Positions 9,321 through 17,902 of a stretch of 64,000 bases of DNA are shown here, in pieces. Location of the stretch: assembly GCF_029350975.1 (NCBI RefSeq), contig NZ_JARKMR010000006.1, positions 78,424 to 142,423 on the forward strand. The letters run 5' to 3'. Under the pieces are notes generated by a model. The model searched no databases. It saw only the letters and a program-made list of their open reading frames with translations, and was not told where the DNA came from. This DNA is from Maribacter zhoushanensis (GTDB lineage Bacteria; Bacteroidota; Bacteroidia; Flavobacteriales; Flavobacteriaceae). Within the stretch, counting starts at the first letter, position 1, and the number at the start of each line of letters is the position of its first letter. A program made the translations under genes and the position numbers.

Positions 9321-9354
9321 AAAAGAGTCCTGTTTTTAAAACAAGACTCTTTTA
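9321..9354 (+). terminator. Rho-independent terminator after the UDG-like gene
   Basis: The inverted repeat AAAAGAGTC...GACTCTTTT is extended inward by TGTTTT/AAAACA. This gives a roughly 15-bp hairpin with one internal mismatch and a built-in T run, 32 bp past the stop codon. Confidence 0.85.
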
Positions 9355-9583
9355 CGAGAACACTATATGAAAATGAAAAATTTTATTTCTTATTAACACT
9401 GTAAAGGTAGATAGCTTATACAGTATTTTGAATTATTTGTTGTCAATACACACAATTTTGTGGTATACTTCTATGAAAATGATATTTCACAAAAATGATT
9501 CTCTAAATTCTCTTGGAATAGCGATATTTATGTTCGAATTTTAGAAAGTTTGCCGTAATGGTACGGCGTAAAGTTTTTGATAT
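9355..9583 (+). promoter_or_regulatory. ppc upstream region with a perfect palindrome
   Basis: No gene is seen here. A perfect inverted repeat GCCGTA-ATGG-TACGGC occupies 9552-9567 and ends 16 bp before the ppc start codon. It is the most GC-rich spot in an AT-rich leader and could be an operator or a 5'-UTR hairpin. A matching TAnnTTTG box is not clear; the sequence before the palindrome reads AGAAAGTTTG, a weak match. Confidence 0.45.
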
Positions 9584-12130
9584 ATGCAACAACAAGAAAG
9601 GTTGGCAGAATTTAAGAAGTCTGTCCAAAATAAATTTAATGTTTATAATAGTCTATTCTTAAACCTACCTTACAAGAATATTGAGAATGTGGGTATGTTA
9701 ATTCCGTTATTACTCAATCAATCTGAAAAGGGATTGAGCGATGGTCTTAACCCGAAAGAAATACTAGAGAATTTTTTCGAAAATTTTGTGGATATCAAAT
9801 CAGAAAAAGAGCAGATAGACTTCATGTTTCGTATTATACAGTATGTAGAGAGACAAGTGGTACTTTATGATAGTGTAGAAGATGCTGCTTTCCCAAAACT
9901 TCACAAACATTCAAGTTCATTGTCTTTAAAAGATTATTTTCAATTAGTAGAGAAAAATAATTCTTGGGATACCATTTGGGATAAGTTGAGCACTTTCAGT
10001 GCGCGTATTGTCCTAACGGCACACCCAACTCAATTTTATACACCTGCGGTTTTAGATATTATTACAAACCTTAGAACATTGATTTTAGAAGATAAAATTG
10101 ATGAAATAGATGTTGGCTTACAGCAATTAGGGTTAACGTCTTTGATCAATGCTAAAAAACCTACACCTTTAGATGAGGCTAAGAATATCATTTACACACT
10201 AAGGCATGTATATTATGATGCTATTGGTGATATGTACGCATATATAAAAGGTAGTACAGGTTCTAAGGCGTTTGAAAATCATGATATTGTAAAGTTAGGT
10301 TTTTGGCCAGGTGGTGACAGGGATGGTAACCCATTTGTAACTGCTGATATTACTAGAGATGTAATGAACGAACTTCGTTTAACATTAATGAAGTGTTATT
10401 ACAATGACTTAAAAGGTTTAGTAAATAAACTAACCTTTAAAGACGTACAAGAACCAATACAGAAATTGAGGTCAAATCTGTATACCGCAATGTTCGATAG
10501 TTCTAAGGATATTGGCTATGAAGATTTAATTATTCCTTTAGAAGAAATTAGATTGATTCTTATTGAAAAATATCAAAGTCTTTACTTAAAAGATTTAGAG
10601 AAGTTCATTGATAAAGTGAAAATATTTAAAGTTCACTTTGCAACAATAGATATACGCCAAGACCACAGTATGCATACCAAGGTAATGGTTGAGGTTTTGA
10701 AAAAGAACGGATTAATTAAAGAAGGGCTTAGTGAGTTATCTGAAGAGAAATTAATAGATATTTTATTACATGAGAATTTACAATTAGTTCCAGGTGATTA
10801 CAAAGAAGATATTGTAAAAGATACTATTAAGAACATACTACAGTTACAGACAATACAAGAGAAGAACGGTGAAGAAGGCTGTAATAGGTATATCATTAGT
10901 AATTCTGAAGATAAGTTCTCTATTCTTTTTGTTTATGCATTGTTTAGATGGTGTGGTTGGGCAGGTAAAGAAATCACTTTTGATATAGTGCCACTTTTTG
11001 AGACTATGAATGGTATGGACACTGCGCAAGACACCATGCAGTTCTTGTTCAATTTACCTGAATATAAAGCACATTTAGAGAATAGAAATAAAAAGCAAAC
11101 CATAATGCTTGGTTTCTCTGATGGCACAAAAGACGGTGGTTACTTAAAGGCGAACTGGTCTATTTTGAAAACAAAAGAAGAACTTTCAGAAGTGTGCAAT
11201 CAGCATGATATAGCAGCTGTTTTCTTTGATGGTAGAGGAGGACCACCGGCAAGAGGTGGTGGAAAAACACATCGTTTTTATGCGGCCCAAACAAACAAGG
11301 TTGCAAATAACGAAATTCAACTTACTATTCAAGGGCAGACTATTACCAGTACCTATGGTACCAAGGAGCAGTTTATTTATAATAGTGAGCAGTTGTTAAC
11401 AGCAGGTTTGTCAAATACTATCTTAGAAAAAGAAATTGTTATATCTGACGATGATAGGAAACTTATAGAGGAATTATCTGAAATGAGCTTTAAGAAATAC
11501 GATGATTTAAAACATCATGATAAGTTCATGCCTTATTTAGAGAATATGAGTACCCTAAAATACTATACCAAAGCAAATATTGGAAGTAGACCGGGTAAAA
11601 GAGGAAACAAGGCTAAATTAGAACTGTCTGATTTAAGAGCTATATCTTTTGTAGGTTCTTGGAGCCAGTTGAAACAAAATGTGCCAGGTTATTATGGTAT
11701 TGGTACCGCTTTAAAAACATTAGAAGATGATGGTAGGTTAGAAGAGGCTAAAAGATTATATGAAGAAGTACCGTTTTTTCAAGCTTTGATGATGAATAGT
11801 ATGATGAGTCTTACCAAATGTTATTTTGAATTGACCAGCTATATGAAAGAGAATGAAGAGTATGGTGCTTTTTGGGAAATTCTTCATGCAGAATATGAAT
11901 TATCAAAATCAATGCTTTTAAAACTTTCAGGTATGGAAATATTGATGAAAAAAGAAGCAATTTCTAGAGAGTCAATTAAAATACGTGAGAATATAGTATT
12001 ACCATTATTGGTGATACAACAATATGCGTTACAGAGAATTGGCGAGGGTACGGAGTATAAAGAATTGTATGAGAAAATTGTTACAAGATCTCTTTATGGA
12101 AATATTAATGCGAGTAGAAACTCGGCATAA
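9584..12130 (+). CDS. ppc: Phosphoenolpyruvate carboxylase
   Basis: This 848-residue enzyme carboxylates phosphoenolpyruvate with bicarbonate to oxaloacetate, refilling the TCA cycle. Active-site motifs are intact: TAHPTQF with the catalytic His near residue 147, GFWPGGDRDGNPFV near 239, MLGFSDGTKDGGYL near 507, FFDGRGGPPARGGGKTH near 547, and GSRPGKRG. The C-terminal tail (SLYGNINASRNSA) replaces the usual RNTG ending, so the allosteric Asp/malate site may differ; this is common in shorter bacteroidotal forms. It is flanked by terminators on both sides and is therefore monocistronic. Confidence 0.96.
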   Translation: MQQQERLAEFKKSVQNKFNVYNSLFLNLPYKNIENVGMLIPLLLNQSEKGLSDGLNPKEILENFFENFVDIKSEKEQIDFMFRIIQYVERQVVLYDSVEDAAFPKLHKHSSSLSLKDYFQLVEKNNSWDTIWDKLSTFSARIVLTAHPTQFYTPAVLDIITNLRTLILEDKIDEIDVGLQQLGLTSLINAKKPTPLDEAKNIIYTLRHVYYDAIGDMYAYIKGSTGSKAFENHDIVKLGFWPGGDRDGNPFVTADITRDVMNELRLTLMKCYYNDLKGLVNKLTFKDVQEPIQKLRSNLYTAMFDSSKDIGYEDLIIPLEEIRLILIEKYQSLYLKDLEKFIDKVKIFKVHFATIDIRQDHSMHTKVMVEVLKKNGLIKEGLSELSEEKLIDILLHENLQLVPGDYKEDIVKDTIKNILQLQTIQEKNGEEGCNRYIISNSEDKFSILFVYALFRWCGWAGKEITFDIVPLFETMNGMDTAQDTMQFLFNLPEYKAHLENRNKKQTIMLGFSDGTKDGGYLKANWSILKTKEELSEVCNQHDIAAVFFDGRGGPPARGGGKTHRFYAAQTNKVANNEIQLTIQGQTITSTYGTKEQFIYNSEQLLTAGLSNTILEKEIVISDDDRKLIEELSEMSFKKYDDLKHHDKFMPYLENMSTLKYYTKANIGSRPGKRGNKAKLELSDLRAISFVGSWSQLKQNVPGYYGIGTALKTLEDDGRLEEAKRLYEEVPFFQALMMNSMMSLTKCYFELTSYMKENEEYGAFWEILHAEYELSKSMLLKLSGMEILMKKEAISRESIKIRENIVLPLLVIQQYALQRIGEGTEYKELYEKIVTRSLYGNINASRNSA

Positions 12131-12150
12131 TAATTAATATTGCAAAAGTA

Positions 12151-12184
12151 AAAAGGCTCTGTAAGTAAAATTACAGAGCCTTTT
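12151..12184. terminator. Bidirectional terminator between ppc and the repeat lipoprotein
   Basis: A 14-bp perfect inverted repeat (AAAAGGCTCTGTAA / TTACAGAGCCTTTT) with a 6-nt loop. A runs on one side and T runs on the other let it stop transcripts from both convergent genes. Confidence 0.9.
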
Positions 12185-12203
12185 ACATTACAAGTATTTA
12201 GGT

Positions 12204-14288
12204 TTAATGAACTTTACGTACAACTTCTATTGAATTAGAAATATCAAAGCAACCATTGAATTCATCAAATGTCCATCCAGATTCCATACCTGTTAGTCCA
12301 TCTTCATATCTAATGTAATAGATAAAACATGTTCCTTCGCCTGCAGCATTGAAATCAACAGATTTAAGATCAGCAATAGTTGGTGGAAGACCTAGTATTT
12401 TACCAGTTTCATCAGTAATTATCCAAGAACTATTAGCACCTGAAACATTTTCATTGTTTATAGCTATACCAGTTACAAAATCAGAGGTTTCATCGACTAT
12501 AAACTCAAAAGGCCCTCCGGTTATCGTTCCTGCGTGTGGTTCGGTTCTTACCACTGTTAACGGGTTAGATAAAGCAAAATTACCAGAAACATTATTTGCG
12601 TTCATATCAACCTCTAGTCCTGAAATTTCACCTTCGTAACGTGCGTACCATATAAGACAAGTTCCTGCACCTGCTCCGTCAAAATTAACTCCCTCAACAG
12701 CTTCAAGAGTAGGTGGTAATCCTAATATTTTCCCTTGGTCATCTGTAATGACCCAAGTGCTCTGAGAACCTGTAGCATTAGAATTATCTAAAGAAATACC
12801 GTACACATTGTCAACTTCGCCATCTACACAGAAACTAAAAGGACCACCTTCTAGCGTACCCGCATTTACACCTTGTATTCTTTGAACTTCAATTGAGTTA
12901 GATAGATCAAAACATCCTGTTAAATCTGCCGCATTGTTACCCATTGCTGCACCTTCTAGATCATCTTCATATCTTAAATACCATATAAGGCAAGTACCTA
13001 CACCTGCAGCATCAAAATTTACGCCCTTAACAGCATCTAGTGTTGGTGGTAGACCAAGAATATTCAAATCTTCATCAGTAATCACCCATGTGCTATTAGT
13101 ACCCGAAACTTCAGAAGCATCTAACGTAATATCGGTAACATAATCAGCTTCACCATCCACGTAGAATTTGTATGGACCACCGGTTAAATGACCAGCTTCT
13201 GTTTTACTACGAACTACTTCTATTGAGTTTGATAAATTGTAATTTCCTTGAAGATCATTTGCATTCATGTCAACTGCAAGTCCGTTCAATTCGCCTTCAT
13301 AGCGTAAATACCAAATAAGACAAGTACCAGCACCTGCACCATCAAAATTCACTCCTTCAACAGCTTCTAATGTTGGTGGCAATCCTAATATTTTTCCTTG
13401 CTCATCTGTAATTACCCAGCTACTATTGCTTCCTTTTGCATCAGAACTATCTAAAGTTATACCGTAAACATTATCTACTTCACCATCTACACAGAAGTTA
13501 AAAGGTCCGCCTGAAATGGTACCAGCGTTTGCAGCATCCAATCGTGTAACTTGAATAGAATTTGATAAGCTAAAACATCCTTCAAGCTCGCCTGCGTTCA
13601 TACCAGCTTCTGCGCCTACCAGACCATCTTCAAAACGAAGATACCAGATAAGGCAAACTCCCGCTCCGGCCATATCGAAATCAACTTCTTTGACTGCATC
13701 TAGCGTAGGTGGTAGTCCTAGAATGTTCAGTTCATCATCGGTAATTACAAAGGTACTATTGGTACCTATTGCATCTTCTGAGTTTAAAGTGATATCGGTA
13801 ACGAAATCTGCATTGCCGTCAACAGTAAATTCATATGGTCCACCAGATAGAACACCGGCAATGGTTTCATTTCTTTGAACTTCTATAGAATTAGATAAAT
13901 CAAACGAGCCTTCAAAATTGTTGGTATTCAAGCCCATTTCTAGACCTACCAACCCTTCTTCATAGCGCAGATACCAAATAAGGCAAGTGCCGGCACCGGC
14001 AGCGTCAAAGTCTACCCCATAAACGGCATCTAAAGTTGGCGGAAGACCAAGAATATTATTCTGGTCATCAGTAATGACCCAGGTACTTAAACTGCCGGAA
14101 GAGCTTTCACTATTTAGGACAATGCCATTAACCATGTCTGGTACACCATCTACACAAAAGGTAAAGGGTCCGCCGGCAATATCACCAGATGCTGGTATGA
14201 TTACATCAACAATGGCATTGTCGTCATCTGAACAACTTGCCATAACTAGCAAGAGCATTAAAATGGATAAAAAGTTGAAATTTTTCAT
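12204..14288 (-). CDS. Lipoprotein with six ~110-residue tandem repeats
   Basis: The protein has 694 residues. The signal ends in VMASC with the lipobox cysteine at residue 19, followed by SDDD, which would favour export to the surface. After about residue 35 the whole protein is six consecutive units of about 110 residues. Each has the order GGPFxFxVDG, then (S/T)xWVITD, ILGLPPTxxxV, VDFDxAGxGTCLIWYxRYE, then LSNSIEVVR. Odd units carry FCVDGEVDNVYGI and QGKILGLPPTLEAV; even units carry FVTDITL and DLNILGLPPTLDAV with GCFDLSNS, so the true period looks like a 220-residue pair. Cysteines recur at fixed places. I recognise similar modules in marine Flavobacteriia but no named function. It is convergent with ppc and has no partner gene nearby. 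Confidence 0.88.
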   Translation of the reverse strand: MKNFNFLSILMLLLVMASCSDDDNAIVDVIIPASGDIAGGPFTFCVDGVPDMVNGIVLNSESSSGSLSTWVITDDQNNILGLPPTLDAVYGVDFDAAGAGTCLIWYLRYEEGLVGLEMGLNTNNFEGSFDLSNSIEVQRNETIAGVLSGGPYEFTVDGNADFVTDITLNSEDAIGTNSTFVITDDELNILGLPPTLDAVKEVDFDMAGAGVCLIWYLRFEDGLVGAEAGMNAGELEGCFSLSNSIQVTRLDAANAGTISGGPFNFCVDGEVDNVYGITLDSSDAKGSNSSWVITDEQGKILGLPPTLEAVEGVNFDGAGAGTCLIWYLRYEGELNGLAVDMNANDLQGNYNLSNSIEVVRSKTEAGHLTGGPYKFYVDGEADYVTDITLDASEVSGTNSTWVITDEDLNILGLPPTLDAVKGVNFDAAGVGTCLIWYLRYEDDLEGAAMGNNAADLTGCFDLSNSIEVQRIQGVNAGTLEGGPFSFCVDGEVDNVYGISLDNSNATGSQSTWVITDDQGKILGLPPTLEAVEGVNFDGAGAGTCLIWYARYEGEISGLEVDMNANNVSGNFALSNPLTVVRTEPHAGTITGGPFEFIVDETSDFVTGIAINNENVSGANSSWIITDETGKILGLPPTIADLKSVDFNAAGEGTCFIYYIRYEDGLTGMESGWTFDEFNGCFDISNSIEVVRKVH
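12207..14186 (-). repeat. Six tandem ~330-bp coding repeats
   Basis: Units begin near 14186, 13856, 13526, 13196, 12866 and 12536 (reading leftward), each about 330 bp. Units 3 and 5 are the most alike, and 2 and 4 resemble each other, so duplication of a 660-bp pair is the simplest history. The nucleotide sequences have diverged more than the proteins. Confidence 0.85.
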
Positions 14289-14585
14289 ATGTTCTGTTTT
14301 TTTTGGTTACAAACAAATGAATGAAATTGGTATAACAGGGTAATCACAAGAATATCAACTTGTTGTGATAACTTCCGTGATGTTTTCGTGATAATTGATA
14401 AAATTCACCAATATTACTAGGTGTAGAGGTAGTTTATTGATTTTAAGATGTTTAAAGAATATGACTTTAAATAAATTAATTAAAAAAAAGGTTTATTAAA
14501 AGCTATTGGTGTATAGAATAAAAACGCGGTATTACAATTTATGTGAGCGTATTTTGCTATGCTTCTATTTGTAGATGGCTCCACT
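14289..14585. other. Non-coding gap with three spaced direct repeats
   Basis: No gene is seen in these 297 bp. Between 14362 and 14395 the element GTGATA/GTGATG occurs three times (TTGTGATAAC, CCGTGATGTT, TCGTGATAAT) at a spacing of about 14 bases. It lies some 70-110 bp upstream of the repeat lipoprotein start, in a place suited to a regulator. The rest is AT-rich with A tracts. Confidence 0.3.
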
Positions 14586-15026
14586 TTATTTTGTAAACAA
14601 AGCTATAAGCTTTTTATAGCCAGACCAACTGCAAGTACTGTCGCTAACTTTGTAAGAGTCATAGGTATTGCTTAGAACGTAGGTGTCTACGGTTGTGCAA
14701 CCGCCAAATTTTAATTCTCTTAATTGAATTTCAAAATCTATGAATTCATTAATGTCTGATAGCGATAAAATTTTTCTTTTTTCATTTAAGCGAGCAGATA
14801 GTACTCCTGCATTATTATGTACCGTAATTGTTTGGCGTTCGCCGTGATAACAACCAATAGAGCTAATTTGAATAGTAAATTGTTCTCCGTCTCGTAAAGA
14901 TTCCGTCATGGTTGGAAATCGTTCTATTGAATATTTATAGGCTTCGGCGGATTTAGAATCATCTAGCGAAAAGCTTGTTGTTAGTATAAAAACAGAAAGA
15001 AGAAAAATATTAAATCTAAATATCAT
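14586..15026 (-). CDS. Small secreted protein of unknown function
   Basis: The protein has 146 residues. The N-terminus MIFRFNIFLLSVFILTTSFS is a signal peptide with probable cleavage near residue 20. The mature part has three cysteines (about residues 59, 110 and 132) in the contexts SIGCYHGERQTI, KFGGCTTVDTY and DSTCSWSGY. This suggests at least one disulphide in an exported protein. I recognise no family. It is transcribed in the same direction as the M20 peptidase upstream (102-bp gap), and the two could be co-transcribed. Confidence 0.7.
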   Translation of the reverse strand: MIFRFNIFLLSVFILTTSFSLDDSKSAEAYKYSIERFPTMTESLRDGEQFTIQISSIGCYHGERQTITVHNNAGVLSARLNEKRKILSLSDINEFIDFEIQLRELKFGGCTTVDTYVLSNTYDSYKVSDSTCSWSGYKKLIALFTK

Positions 15027-15128
15027 AATAATTTAAATTCAAATACTATGCCGATAATTTTGCTGGTTGAGTGCAAAAGAATCGGCATGTATGAAAAGGT
15101 TATAAGTAGTTACCAAAATGTAATACAA

Positions 15129-16622
15129 TTACATTTTAGTACTTAAGAGTGCATAGAATGTTTCTATACCATATGCAATTTGCCCAATTTTTAAATTCTC
15201 GTTAGGGCTATGTTGATTATTGTCGGCATTTACCATAGGTACAATAAATGCAGGTATTTTCAATTCATTGATGAAAGGGGAAATTGGAACTGTACCACCC
15301 ATGATTCTTATTTGAACCGGCTTTTCTCCAAACTTTGTTTCCATAGTATTTACAATACTGTTCCCAAACGGATTATTCAAATCCGTACGAAACGCATCTG
15401 TTACCGTACCTTCTTTAATAGTCACTATCCTGTCATACTTCAAACGGTCATCCATAGTTGGTGCTGTGTCCATTATATGAAAGCCTTGGTTTTTAATATG
15501 CTCTTTAACAAGTTTTTTAAGTCTGGTACCATCAGATTCTGGTACGAGCCTTAAATCTAATTCTGCTGTAGCGGTAGCGGGTAGAATAGTTCTTGCCTGA
15601 TCCCCGATCCATCCAGAACCTAAACCTCTAATATTTAAAGAAGGATACTGTAAAGCCTCTTGATAAAAACCACCTACTTTTTCAGGAGTTAAAATTGCTA
15701 GGTTCTTATTGATTTCTTCAATATTATCGGGTACACTCTTTAGAATTTCTAATGTTGCATCATCTAAGGGGATTCCGTCATAATAACCTTTAATTAGAAC
15801 TTTGCCATCTGCATCTTTCATAGTTGCTAGAAGTTGCGCTAATTGAAAACCTGGGTTTGGAGCGTAATTTCCATAATGACCACTATGCTGAGGTTTTATA
15901 GGTCCGTGAGTTGTAATTGATAATGTGGTAATTCCTCTACAACCATAAACTATAGTTGGTTTTCCAGAAACATGAACCGGACCATCGTTTATAACTAAAA
16001 AATCAGCTTTAAGTAAATCTTTATAGGTACGTACAGCTTGCGGTAACGGAGCGCTGCTTTTTTCTTCTTCACTATCTAAAATGACCTTAACATTATACGG
16101 TATGTCAATACCATCTTTTTTGAGCGCGTCAATAGCGTTTAAGAACATAATGATTGGTCCTTTGTCATCAGAAGTGGATCTGCCAAAAAGTCGCCAATCA
16201 TAATTAATATCATCTTCTAGTTCAGAAAAGGATTCTTTTTTCCATCCATCATCAGATTTAGATTTCAAAACTACTTTGTAAGGGTCAGGTTGGTCCCATT
16301 TTTTAGCGTCAACAGATTGCCCATCTAAATGCATATAAAACAAGATGGTTGGTTTATTATCATCCATTGGTAAAGCTGCAAAAAATAACGGAAGACCTTC
16401 TGTCTCTAAAATAGTACTATTAAAACCTCTTTCTGTAAATTTCTTTCTAAGCCAAAAAAGGTTAGAATCAATATCATCGGCATTTAAAGCATCGTTTGGT
16501 ATTGCTACGAATTCTCTTAATTCGGTTATAGCATTTGCTACTTTAGATTTTATTAAAATGGAGTCTTGAGAGTATCCAGAATAAAGGGAAATAAGTAATA
16601 GAAGGGTAAGTGATTTTTTCAT
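15129..16622 (-). CDS. Exported M20-family metallopeptidase
   Basis: The protein has 497 residues with a signal peptide (MKKSLTLLLLISLYSGYSQ, cleavage near 19), so it acts outside the cytoplasm. The M20/M25/M40 fold is shown by FYMHLDGQSVD for the first metal ligand His with Asp, and GRSTSDDKGPIIMFL for the bridging Asp. LDSEEEKSS supplies the catalytic and ligand glutamates. A dimerisation domain follows (about residues 230-390). MGGTVPISPFINEL and NNQHSPNENLKIGQ, carrying the last His, close the site. The likely reaction is hydrolysis of di- or short peptides during extracellular protein use. All visible ligands are intact. Confidence 0.9.
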   Translation of the reverse strand: MKKSLTLLLLISLYSGYSQDSILIKSKVANAITELREFVAIPNDALNADDIDSNLFWLRKKFTERGFNSTILETEGLPLFFAALPMDDNKPTILFYMHLDGQSVDAKKWDQPDPYKVVLKSKSDDGWKKESFSELEDDINYDWRLFGRSTSDDKGPIIMFLNAIDALKKDGIDIPYNVKVILDSEEEKSSAPLPQAVRTYKDLLKADFLVINDGPVHVSGKPTIVYGCRGITTLSITTHGPIKPQHSGHYGNYAPNPGFQLAQLLATMKDADGKVLIKGYYDGIPLDDATLEILKSVPDNIEEINKNLAILTPEKVGGFYQEALQYPSLNIRGLGSGWIGDQARTILPATATAELDLRLVPESDGTRLKKLVKEHIKNQGFHIMDTAPTMDDRLKYDRIVTIKEGTVTDAFRTDLNNPFGNSIVNTMETKFGEKPVQIRIMGGTVPISPFINELKIPAFIVPMVNADNNQHSPNENLKIGQIAYGIETFYALLSTKM

Positions 16623-16813
16623 GTTCGTTCTCGTGAATATATTCTTTAAATGTAAGCAAAATGCAGAGAACTAAGCCTCAATTAGATTATGTCAATTGTT
16701 AAGGTTTTCTATATTAGAAATAAATATGCTCAAAAGTGTAGGTTGGTAGTTGGTTGTTATTGGAGTTACCTATACAAAGTGAAGTAATTATATTTTTTTG
16801 TAGCGTATAGACT

Positions 16814-16847
16814 AAAAAAAGGTTACCCTATTTGGTAACCTTTTTTT
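16814..16847. terminator. Terminator ending the trp operon
   Basis: A 14-bp perfect inverted repeat (seven A then GGTTACC / GGTAACC then T run) with a 6-nt loop CTATTT. On the minus strand it lies 50 bp beyond the last gene of the trp operon. It can work in either direction. Confidence 0.88.
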
Positions 16848-16898
16848 TAGTATTTCGGAATACTTTGTGTGCCCAACAACAATTTGAATAACTGAAAT

Positions 16899-17129
16899 TT
16901 AATCTGAAGTTTTTGAGCTGAATATTTTCATCATAATCAATCTAATTAGAAGTACAAAAGGAAAACCGTGTAAAACTACATCGAACCAATCCATAAATAC
17001 CATTCCATTTGCGCCACCAAAAATCCATTTTAATTTACCCAAAATATGAGGTTCAGGGAAAAATGGGGCTAAACCTAGGGTTAGGCATAGTAGAATAATC
17101 AGTTTCCAATTATTAAAAAATTCTTTCAA
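16899..17129 (-). CDS. Small membrane protein at the end of the trp operon
   Basis: The protein has 76 residues with two hydrophobic segments, at about 9-26 (LIILLCLTLGLAPFF) and 48-68 (VVLHGFPFVLLIRLIMMKIF). They are separated by a loop with HILGKLKWIFGGANGM. No catalytic motif is visible and I know no function. The ATG follows the trpA stop with a 1-bp gap, so it is the last cistron of the trp operon. To my knowledge a similar protein occurs beside trpA in other Flavobacteriia. Whether it helps tryptophan handling or is a passenger is not clear. Confidence 0.75.
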   Translation of the reverse strand: MKEFFNNWKLIILLCLTLGLAPFFPEPHILGKLKWIFGGANGMVFMDWFDVVLHGFPFVLLIRLIMMKIFSSKTSD

Positions 17130-17130
17130 C

Positions 17131-17895
17131 TTAGCGAATTAAGTTAGTAAACTCATCAGTTTTTTCAGTTCCGTTAGCTGTCAAATGTTTAATAAAGGCG
17201 GAACCAATTATTGCACCTTTAGCGGTTTTGGTCGCTTGCTTAAAAGTTTCTTCGTCTTTAATACCGAAACCTACTATTTGTGGGTTCTTTAAATTCATTG
17301 AAGCTATACGTTCAAAATAATTTTCTTGATCTTGACCAAAGCCAGATTTAGAACCGGTAACACTTGCAGAGCTAACCATGTAAATAAATCCATTAGAGGC
17401 GTCGTCTATTTGATGAATACGAGCATCACTAGTCTGTGGTGTAATTAGAAAGACATTGATGAGACCGTATTTCTTAAAAGTAGCCTCATAATCTTCTTGA
17501 TACACATCTAACGGTAGATCAGGTAAAATGAGTCCGTCAATACCAATTTCTTGACATTTTTTACAGAATGCTTCTACACCGTATTGCAACATTGGGTTAA
17601 AATATCCCATAATAATTAACGGAATAGAAACCGTTTTACGAATATCTTTTAGTTGATTGAAAAGAATTTCGGTAGTCATTCCATTTTTCAACGCAGCAGT
17701 AGAGCTTTCTTGAATTGTTGGTCCGTCTGCTAAAGGATCACTAAAGGGTAATCCAATTTCAATCATATCAACACCGTTCTTTTCTAAATCTTCAATGATT
17801 TTAACGGTATCGTTAAGCGTAGGATAACCAGCGGTAAAATATATGGATAGAAGTTTTTTATCTTCTTGTAATCTTGTTGTAATTCTATTGCTCAT
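17131..17895 (-). CDS. trpA: Tryptophan synthase alpha subunit
   Basis: This 254-residue TIM barrel cleaves indole-3-glycerol phosphate to indole and glyceraldehyde-3-phosphate, passing indole to TrpB. The catalytic Glu lies in VDMIEIGLPFSDPLADGP, which is also the family signature. The second catalytic Asp lies in IDGLILPDLPLD. The phosphate-binding end carries VGFGIKDEET and GAIIGSAFIKHL. It lies 7 bp downstream of trpB. Confidence 0.97.
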   Translation of the reverse strand: MSNRITTRLQEDKKLLSIYFTAGYPTLNDTVKIIEDLEKNGVDMIEIGLPFSDPLADGPTIQESSTAALKNGMTTEILFNQLKDIRKTVSIPLIIMGYFNPMLQYGVEAFCKKCQEIGIDGLILPDLPLDVYQEDYEATFKKYGLINVFLITPQTSDARIHQIDDASNGFIYMVSSASVTGSKSGFGQDQENYFERIASMNLKNPQIVGFGIKDEETFKQATKTAKGAIIGSAFIKHLTANGTEKTDEFTNLIR

Positions 17896-17902
17896 AATAG
17901 TA

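Noticed and set aside
12349..13878. Open frames on the plus strand opposite the repeat lipoprotein
   Set aside because: They recur once per repeat and lack starts, signals or family features; they are antisense shadows.
12204..14288. CRISPR-like array
   Set aside because: The repeats are about 330 bp, in frame and coding, without spacers.
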